64,000 nucleotides of DNA from Morchella semilibera (lineage: Eukaryota > Ascomycota > Pezizomycetes > Pezizales > Morchellaceae), in contig WBVU01000005.1 in assembly GCA_009192285.1 (NCBI GenBank), forward strand, positions 620,001-684,000, read 5' to 3'. Of this stretch, positions 56,051 to 64,000 are shown piece after piece; the stretch's first letter is position 1, and each line of letters starts with the position of its first letter. A program made the position numbers and the translations under genes. Under the pieces are notes generated by a model. It worked only from the letters and a program-made list of their open reading frames with translations. It did no database searches and had not been told where the DNA came from.

Positions 56051-56668
56051 GCTAGAGGATGTTGTGAGCATTAGAAAAGAGTTGGGTATTGAGGAGGTAG
56101 GGTGGAGATGACAGGGGGACGGGGACAGCAGGAGAGGGATTGTGCGTAGCAGCGTGGTAGATAGCTAACTAGCCAGCGGAATGAGTTTCCTATGTCTCTG
56201 CTATAGCGAGGAACAAAAATTCAACGTAGGTATACGTATATGTATATATCTATATCTATGTACAGCACATTTGCAAGCTTAGATGGCCTAACAATAAATG
56301 TCTATTTCCCCTTGAGATTTATACTGGTCCGTTGGTTGGTTGAATGCAGTCTACGCTTGGTTGGGGGGAGAGGGGGTGGGGGGTGGGCAGCACTTATTAT
56401 GTCCAAGGATGGTCATGGGGGGAGCTAGCTAGTTACACCTCCTTCACTGATACCGAGTAGTATAACTGTCTATATATTTTCTTCCCGCCCTTTCGAATCT
56501 AAACAATTTGCAATAGGATGTTCCAAAACGAACCATGAGACCGTCAATATATGCCTGCGTCAACTTGTCCTAGTATACGGCCAGCATCGGGTGCTATCTT
56601 CTATGCCATTAATAGATTTTGAAGTTCCTAACAGTGGTCAACCCTCGTCCGGTGTTTGAATCGGGGGC

Positions 56669-59600
56669 TCATTGACATACCTTCAAGTGTTGGTTTGATG
56701 TGGGCTTTTGAGTCTGAGAAGTCAAAATGCCTGCAATAGCCAACTTTCTCTTCTGGAAAGACACCATGGACTATGTCGAGAGTTTAGCTACATACACAAC
56801 GCATGAGAAACAGGGCCGGGAGATTCCACTGACCTCCTCGATGGAGTTTTTCACGATATAGCGAGTTGTAACAACTTCCTTTGTTTGGCCGATCCGGTGT
56901 ACTCTGTCTAATGCCTGGTGTTCAACCATCGGATTCCACTGTGGCTCCATAAGGTGTACTCGAGAGGCGACGGTGAGGTTTAAACTTTTGTTTAATCAGC
57001 AACAATGCTAGCGCCTCAGATTGCGAGGGGAAGGGGGATACTTACCCAACAGCTCCACTGCCGATCGATATTAGCAAGATATTGATCTGTGGGTCCGCGC
57101 GAAAACAACGAACCGATTCATCTCGTTGTCGCATAGAGTACCTTCCATCGTACCGACAAAACCTCATTCGTTCATTGTCCAATGCGATTGATACCAGATC
57201 TAACATTTTCGTCCAACAAGAAAATACAATACTAGAAAAGCGGCCAGTATCAACATACGCCACCCCAATAAGTTGGAGTTTGTGGGACAATACCTTTTTA
57301 TTGGTTGACCTTCGCTATCATTTCTAGCATCTAGCTGAAGGTTCTTTATTAATTCCTTGACTTTTGTAGACGGTCCACCGTAGGGTCTATTCTCCATCCA
57401 TCGGGGGTTATCCTCATCTTTGAGACTCTCTAGCGAGAACCCGGCGATTTCTGCGCATTTAGGACAAGAGATTTGAGACGAAGTGCCGAGTTGCGTTGTG
57501 TTGAGCTCATACAGCCGTAAACAGCTGTTACAAATGGTGTGGGAACAGGCTTGCGAAGAGGAGATTGCTTCGAATTCTTCGAATTCTGCTTCAGCCGCAT
57601 CGGTTGCTTTGTTGCACAGTGCGCATCTTGGCGTGAAAGATCCGCTTGCGATTGGTTCACTCGGACTTTCTTCCTGCACGTAATCTTCCATTTCGATGTC
57701 GAAACTACTTGATGGGTTACTGTTGTGATCAGTATATGAGTATTCTTCCAGCCTGTTTTGTGCCGCTGAGGACAATAGGTCTTTTCCATGGTCACACATC
57801 AGCCTTAGTCTAAGAATAGACTGCAGAATACTAAAGTAACTGCAACCACTTCCGCTTTCAGTGAGAGCATGCTCGATCATACCCGCCGAATACCTTTTGC
57901 AACTTTCATATAGACGTCGTTCTGGCGGTTCAAGGCGGACGTATACTTCTTGATCAATCTTCGGTGGTAACTGAAGAATATCCTTATTCCTCCTTAAGCA
58001 GGTGGAGCCTATGAGTGTACGGAGGCGTCCCAAACCCTCCGGTTTTGCTTCTTTCAGAGGTCGAACAATGTATTTGGAAAATGTACCCTCCTTATCAAAT
58101 GGCGATAGACGTAGGAATCGGAGAAGTGTTCCAAAATCCTGCAGCTTATTCTGTATCGGGGTGCCACTCAGACACCAACGGCGTTGCGCTTCAAGCATAC
58201 AGACTGCTTTCGACTGTTTCGTTGAGTGTTCCCTAATTGTGTGTGCTGTTGTAACTCCGTTAGCCTGAATCGGGATCGAACTTCCGGTGGGATTCCTCAA
58301 TACCTTCGTCAAGGACGATCCGGAACCATTTAATCTCCTTCAGAGGTGACCGATGATACTGGTTGACTGGTTTCGAAATGACTTCAGCTCTTACGGTTCC
58401 ATAGGTAGTAAGAATGATATCGAAATTTATGAGCTTCTCAACGTTGATATCTTTCCGTGCCCCATGATATATATAAGATCTTACTGCTTCTGGTTTAAGG
58501 TGGCTAGTCTCCTTATTTCAGTCACTTGATTCGCGAAAAGGTCTCCAGAAGTGCGTAGTATATAGACATGTTTGGTTCACTTACGCGTGTATTTGCTCTG
58601 TCCAGCTATCTAGCACTGTGGCAAATTTTTTATGAGTAATTATATGGATGTTAGAATCTGAATTGAGAAAGACCTACGTGATGCGGGTGCAATAAGCAGG
58701 GTTGCCCTGGAATGTTCCCGAACTCGACCCAACACAGGACAATATTGGTAATTCGTGCTCTGCATGAACAAGTGTGCTTGGTCGAGGCTACCGGCGATTA
58801 AAGCAAGAGTCGTGAGCGACTTCCCTAGGCCCATATCATCGGCAAGTATGCCCCCATAGACTTCCTGGGGCCTTGTGCAGGTCTCCTCCTTTGTGATTGA
58901 ATTTATATAACTAACGCTCCCAGTCAGTATTAGACGTATACTCTTATATTCAACCTAGGGCGCTCGAAGATTACCTAACAGCTCCAAGTTCGTTTTTTAT
59001 TGGTTTATAGATCGAAGTACTGGTAAGCATATCTCCCTCATGAAAAGCGTGGGTTGTCTCTTTCCAGAGCATGAAATACACAGCCTGTTTTTGATGACTG
59101 AAGACCCAAATCAGAATAGTTTTCGCAATTTAAACAGTTTGAAACCTCAAACGACAACAATTCTGGGGTGATAGTACCTTAATAGCGACGTTTGAAGCTC
59201 ATCTCCTATCTTAGTCTCTGGCAATTTGTCATTGATGTTGGTATCAAAGATTGTCTTGACCTTTTCCTCAACGTTTCGTAGACGGGGGAGAGATGCAGTG
59301 ACCTGACTAGCCGTAACACGCTCATTCTTGTCGAAATAATGGGGATTTTTGTATTTGGGTTTTTTCTCTTTGTTCACTGGAGGCTGAAGGTAGATGCGGT
59401 TTGTAGAAAGGATCTTTCCTACGTCGTCGCCGACACTTCTAGCACCGTAAACATTGATGTAGATAAAGATCGAGTTCTGTGGCTCTTGGGTTTTCATTTC
59501 GGGAGTCTCCTGTAGAAATAGCTTAGGAGATGGTTGGGGTGAAGGTAGAAATGCCTGTAATCGAACTGATGGTATTTCTAGGATTTGAGAAACCCCCTTT

Positions 59601-60446
59601 GTTGAAGTATCATCTAACATTCCAATGTATTCCTTATCGCCAGACGATAGATGCACAGTTGCGAATGACTTCCGAAAATTGATGGTTGTCTCGATTGGGG
59701 TATGCGTTTTAAGCTTGCTCTTGTGATTCACTACTTGTGGTACGCAAAGCTTTCGCAGATAGTCCGCGCGCCCTGTGATGATGGTAGAGTCTTTGATCTA
59801 TGAAGAATAAGCCGGGAATCTAGTGATGTATAGCCAAACGGGCAAGCAGAGAAAGCCTAGGTGACTCATGATCAGGTATATACCATTCCGAAACACATCT
59901 CCGGCCCATCAATCTCTTGCTGCACAACAATGTCGTCTTCATCGTGGTCCTCTGCTTGTGTCTATGATCAGAATGATGTGCACGTGTCTTAGGTATGTCG
60001 TGTAGAAGATACAGACCTTCGTTGAAACTTATTGGCGTACCAGTATCGTTTAGGTGCAGCTTCTCGAACCAGTTTTCACGCCCAGTATAGGGATCTGGAC
60101 CACTAATTTCAATCCGTGGGGCCTGTAAGCCTCCGGGATTGTTGTGGGTATTTTCTTCCGCATGGTGTTTGAAGAGTGCTGAACTGTCCGTCTCCGTAGA
60201 AGAATGACCACAAGGACTGACGGAGAGTGGGTACACAGTAGGAGTGCTCGGTCTAGAACATGGGCTATTTGTACCGCTAGAGATACGCAAAGGCGATCGA
60301 GAACGGGTGAAGGCCTCACTATCGCTATATCTCTGCCTCTTATCCTGGTTCGTAATTTCCTGGGTAGGATCATAGTAGTTGTGGGATTTCTGGAACTCGA
60401 GAAAATCGCGTTTGGGCGGGGGTGTAGGATAGTTCGAAGGAGCCAT
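56669..60446 (-). CDS. SNF2-family helicase with RING finger (Rad5/Rad16/HLTF-like)
   Basis: DNA-dependent ATPase of the SNF2 superfamily; the RING inserted between the ATPase lobes marks the Rad5/Rad16 branch, which couples chromatin remodelling or fork repair to ubiquitin ligation in the nucleus. Model: complement(join(56669..56770,56834..56984,57046..57231,57294..58245,58304..58503,58585..58615,58678..58916,58975..59097,59178..59797,59884..59951,60017..60446)), 1033 residues, all phases closing. Motifs: GPEMCFGMI near 160-167; motif I DDMGLGKS 440-447; Ia TLLIAPAS; DEAH box at 569-572 (split by an intron); III LSGTPIQN; RING ligands Cys778, Cys781, Cys804, His806, Cys809, Cys812, Cys831, Cys834; motif V SGAVGLNLT; VI QALDRVHRIGQTKEV. 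Residues 1-140 are disordered, Ser/Pro-rich. It appears intact; which orthologue it is cannot be settled from sequence alone. Confidence 0.94.
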
Positions 60447-60969
60447 GGAGTGATATTAGAGGGGCGCACAAGGGGGGAGGTTTTCAGCTACATATATGTA
60501 GATACATACTCAATGATAGAAAACGAGGCTATCGGCATCGCGGGGCTGAGCTGAGGAGCAAACCTTGGGCTCTTGAACCAATTGGAGCATTGTAATCAGC
60601 CACTTCATGGCGGGAAACTATCTTAGCCGCAACTCTGTAATGAAGGGATATAAATGTATGATGGGATCAGGATCTTTATCATACCTACATCCACAATTTG
60701 ATCTCATATCTTGTCTAGTTGAGAAGTTATTCGCGATGCAATTTATAATTTATGTCACCTTTTAAGCGCGGCGCCATAGCTGTAATAGGTTTGGGGTGTT
60801 TAGACAGCAACGTGCACAAATTGCGGGGCTAAACTAATAAACCATCGCAATCACCTTCTACTACTGCTCTTGCTGCCGCTACCACTACGCTACCGCAACT
60901 ACTAAAATCCCTATTAAAGATCCTCCGCGGCGCTTACGTGACCTGCGTATTCGATCCCACGATCGCATC
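60447..60969. promoter_or_regulatory. Divergent intergenic region between helicase and right NLR
   Basis: 523 bp separate the two start codons. It contains the dispersed-repeat copy at about 60618-60770 with a TATAAATG motif and a pyrimidine-rich stretch (about 60850-60910) before the NLR start. No convincing factor site can be named. Confidence 0.4.
60618..60770 (+). repeat. Dispersed repeat, short copy upstream of the right NLR
   Basis: Contains ATCTTAGCCGCAACTCTGTA, GATATAAATG, TCTTTATCATACCTACAT and GCAATTTATAATTTATGTCA, in the order of the copy at 26100-26625 but without its middle part. It ends 200 bp before the NLR start codon. Confidence 0.6.
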
Positions 60970-63900
60970 ATGGCGGGAAGCAGAGGAACCTCTGTGGCTT
61001 TCGAACGCGCGCTGCTCAGTTTTAAAAACAAACTGCTTCCCGATGAAGTTCAGGCCTTCACCGGCTCAACCTTGGAAGATATTCGTAACGAAGCGAGCGC
61101 AATACAGGATTCGCAACTAAAGAAGGATGGGGTGATTCGAGGTATACGAAGAATTCAACCGTTGATTAATGGCCTTACGCAATTTTCGGGTGTCATTGGG
61201 GTCTTTGTACAATCTAAGCCTGAAGTACTGGCATTCATATGGGTAATTACTTTCTTAAATAGATATTATATACGAAACCTGCTTATGTATTCATATTTTA
61301 TGCTTAATAGGGCCCGATAAAATTCTTCCTTCAAGTATGCACCCAAACCTACCTTTTTTATGAGACGTTCTTGTCGATTATACCGATACCGGCTCCCCGT
61401 ACGCATGCCAGGGAGATGGCGGGGCTCTTACCTCATTACAGATACAATTTACCTTTAGAGTTGCTAGTACTAATGCTCTGTTAGGTTGCAAGCTCGTATG
61501 CGGAGGCTTTTGATAAGCTTCTAAACGCTTTCGAAACGCTAGGAGAGAATCTTTTGAGATTCCACGTATACGAAAAGACGTTTCTCGATGTTCCACGGAT
61601 GCAAGATGTTATTGTAATGATATACGAGGATATCCTAAGATTCTATCAAGCTGCATTGAATTTCCTTCGAGAAAAATGTGCCTGCCTACTTCTATGAATT
61701 GTTTTCCTGGATACAACACTAATAACTCCGTGGACGCTGTAGTTTGGGGAAAGCTGTTTAAGTCCCTGTGGAAGACCTTTAACGATAGGTTTGGAAACAT
61801 ACTTTCCGACCTTGATCGGCATAAAGAACTGGTCGACAGTGAAGCCTCAGCATTTCACATTGCCGAAGCACGTGCTGCCCGCCAAGCAGCGCAGGAAGCG
61901 GAAGAAACCACGAGAGCCTATAGAGAGAAACAAAACCTTCTACAAATCAAGATGTGGTTGGACCCTGTAGACTACGGCGCTTTTCTCGCAAGGTTAAGAA
62001 GCCCTCATAGCACAACCGGGCTTTGGTTCGTTCAGGAGAATGGTGTACAGACATGGTTGGATGTGGCAGACAAGTCAAAGAGATTCTTATGGTTAACTGG
62101 TATTCCTGGAGCCGGTAAGTGCTGACTTTCCACCCACCTCTCTCTTGTACGTAAGGGTATGCAAGGGTATTGTTCCCATACCAATACCCGCCAGTGGAGT
62201 CAAAACCATTGATACAAGGGCCTAGCGCCTCTAAACCGGCATGGCAACCCTAGGCCTGCATGGCGGCGTAGGCAGTCGTTCCTCTCGCTGGATCTGTGTC
62301 CGCACATGTATCAATTCACTAATACAACCCACTTGATAGGCAAGACATTCTTATCAGCTTCGTTCTTGAGACATACGCAATCAACTTACGGCAAAAACGC
62401 GCCTATAGCCTACGCGTTTCTCAGACATGATAGTGATAACACCTTCGCAATGATAATGCTGACACTTATCTCTCAACTACTCCACCACAACCTGCAGCAA
62501 TTATCTTACTTTGACGAAATACGTGAATCGAAAACCCACCCTCCAAGCTCCCAGGAAGAGGTTCAAGAGATGTTCAAATTTGTACTTGGAAATATTGGTG
62601 TTTCTTACATCTTTATAGATGGCTTAGACGAAATTGACATCGACAAGAGGAAAATGGTACTCGATACGCTATGTCATCTTTTAACGGCAGCGGAAAATCT
62701 CAAGATATTTCTCAGCAGCAGACATGAGGTGGATATATCAACATCCTTGACAGACTTTGATAAACACATTCATCGGGTTGATCTAGCGGGGAAAAACCAG
62801 CAGGACATCAAAACATATATTGCGGAGGAGGGCAAAGAGATTTTTACCAGATTTAGCCTGGACGATGAAACGCGACAGCAAACCCAAGATATCCTCGATG
62901 AAGTGTGCGACAAGGCCGAAGGTGGGTAATCTCCGCCTCTACGGTACTACTATTGCTTACCAGGTGTAGGTATGTTTTTATGGGCTCGCTTGGTCATTAT
63001 CGACCTGAAAGGCCAGGTTGATTTTGAGGGGCTTGAAGATGCGGCCCGCCAATTACCAGTTGGGCTCGAAGCAGCGTTAGTATTGGCATATCACCGAAAA
63101 ACAGTCCTATGTCTGGCTAACTCGTGTTTGAATCTCGTTTTTATTCAGGTATGGGCGAATTTTAAACCGCATAAAGGAGAAATTATCTCAGAATGAACGA
63201 GATCTTGCAAGAAGAGTCTTAGGGTGGGTTATGTGTAGTACAAGACCTTTAAGTTTGAATGAACTTAAGCAAGCTATGGCAATCCGTGAAGGGGATAGTT
63301 GCATAAACAAGCGGAGGATAATATTGAGACGGTTGGATGAGCTTTGCGGGCCCGTCATAGAGATTGATGCAGAGGATAACATCCACTTTGTTCATTTTAC
63401 GGCGAAGGAGTAAGTTTTAGATATCTATTTCTAGTTATAAGTGGCTAATGTGGTGCGCTTCAAAGATACCTCACGAGCACCTATGGCGGAAGCTTTATAC
63501 GTCACTCGGAAGCTCATCAAGATATTGCGATTACCTGCATCAGATACCTGTCATTTTCCTGCTTTGATATAAACACTACAGATGACAAGGTTAAAGCGGA
63601 TGTACTATCGGGAGAGTATTGCCTCCACCTATATGCTGAAAGAAATTGGATGTATCATGTCAAGCATGCAATAGAGTTAGACCATGATGATAGCTGGACT
63701 AAGTCATTTGCTTCCTTATTGGCCGAGTTTGTACACCTTAGGTTGGACGAAGATTTACCCCAGGTCGCGAATCAAGATGTTCCCTCCGAATGGCGCTTCT
63801 TGGAACGTCTTAACTCCTCGCCAAATGTGCAGAGACATCTCATTAATTACTGTATATTCAATTCCGGAGAAGGTTTATCTAAAGGAATTTCATGTAAGTC

Positions 63901-64000
63901 GACCCCATTCATTTCTAGATATATATGTATAAATCTCGTTCTATGTCTTATACTATTTTACTAGTCGACCCCCTTACACTACAAAGATCGACGCAAAGGT
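60970..64000 (+). CDS. NACHT STAND receptor (NLR-like), 3' end cut by window edge
   Basis: Model: join(60970..61242,61311..61334,61485..61677,61743..62114,62340..62921,62970..63075,63149..63409,63466..63893,63965..>64000), about 758 residues visible; borders GT..AG, phases closing. Exon 2 has only 24 nt. Residues 1-250 form a helical N-terminal domain with PEVLAFIW-GPIKFFLQVASS, the DUF7708-like signature of many fungal NACHT proteins, ending in a coiled coil (AEARAARQAAQEAEETTRAY). NACHT: P-loop GIPGAGKT at 283-290, split by an intron after GAG; Walker B YIFIDGLDEID with Asp381, Asp384, Glu385; sensor LKIFLSSRHE; GMFLWARL near 482-489. Winged-helix part: RRVLGWVMCSTRPLSLNELK and HFVHFTAKEYL. 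The sensor repeats (ankyrin, WD or TPR) would lie beyond the window. The upstream M at 60938 is in another frame. Same superfamily as the left NLR but a different N-terminal domain. Confidence 0.93.

Larger units (their letters stand above)
50926..56668. other. Gene-free spacer with small repeats
   Basis: No gene can be supported. Contains hairpins, a TA-flanked MITE, decayed copies of repeat families seen elsewhere in the window, and a GC-rich coding-like island at 55137-56050. AT-rich parts (51.2-52.3 and 53.8-54.4 kb) show nothing recognisable. Confidence 0.55.

Noticed and set aside
1-64000. CRISPR arrays, bacterial operons or ribosome-binding sites
   Set aside because: The introns, domain families and transposons are eukaryotic; no spaced direct-repeat array was seen.

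Overview
The window looks like a gene-poor, transposon-rich stretch of a filamentous ascomycete nuclear genome. The grounds are spliceosomal introns of mostly about 55-110 nt in almost every gene, NACHT-type STAND receptors, a DUF7580-type protein, a fungal pyranose 2-oxidase, and long non-coding stretches full of small inverted-repeat elements. The style (low gene density, G/C homopolymers, many MITEs, no obvious C-to-T mutation in repeats) would fit a Pezizomycete, but that placement is inference only.

Seven protein-coding genes are well supported. I built the exon models by hand from GT..AG borders, reading phase and family motifs; in every model the exon phases close. From left to right: (1) a pyranose 2-oxidase on the minus strand, running off the left edge (<1-2500, nine exons visible); (2) a NACHT NLR-like receptor with twelve near-identical C-terminal repeats (9841-14676, minus, nine exons); (3) a single-exon MYND zinc-finger protein (27593-28807, minus); (4) a DUF7580-type protein (32398-34099, minus, two exons); (5) a C2H2 zinc-finger/ankyrin protein with about 13 near-identical ankyrin repeats (35357-39251, plus, four exons), head-to-head with gene 4; (6) a SNF2/Rad5-type helicase with an embedded RING finger (56669-60446, minus, eleven exons); (7) a second NACHT receptor running off the right edge (60970->64000, plus, nine exons visible). 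Genes 2, 4, 5 and 7 belong to families used, or suspected to be used, in fungal self/non-self recognition, so the region reads as an accessory immune-type neighbourhood.

Mobile DNA: a Ty3/gypsy element (43001-50920, minus) has both LTRs, a 5-bp target duplication (GTACC) and frameshifted gag-pol. Two MITEs (34688-35228 and 42509-42910) have perfect 9-bp target duplications, as expected of Mutator-like elements. Two TA-flanked MITEs lie at 2604-2844 and 53171-53270. Several palindromic or dispersed repeat families are also present. Three of these repeats sit 100-200 bp upstream of gene starts (pyranose oxidase, C2H2-ankyrin gene, right-hand NLR).

The remaining spacers (2.8-9.8, 14.7-27.6, 28.8-32.4, 39.3-42.5, 50.9-56.7 kb) hold no gene I can support. 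Two GC-rich, coding-like islands (about 21.2-22.9 and 55.1-56.05 kb) may be decayed genes. The most unusual signals are an intron in the left NLR that is exactly one period of a 60-bp tandem duplication, the repeat homogenisation in two receptor-like genes, a zinc-finger/ankyrin protein that keeps an NLR-like winged-helix segment but no ATPase, and an LTR pair that differs almost only by indels.
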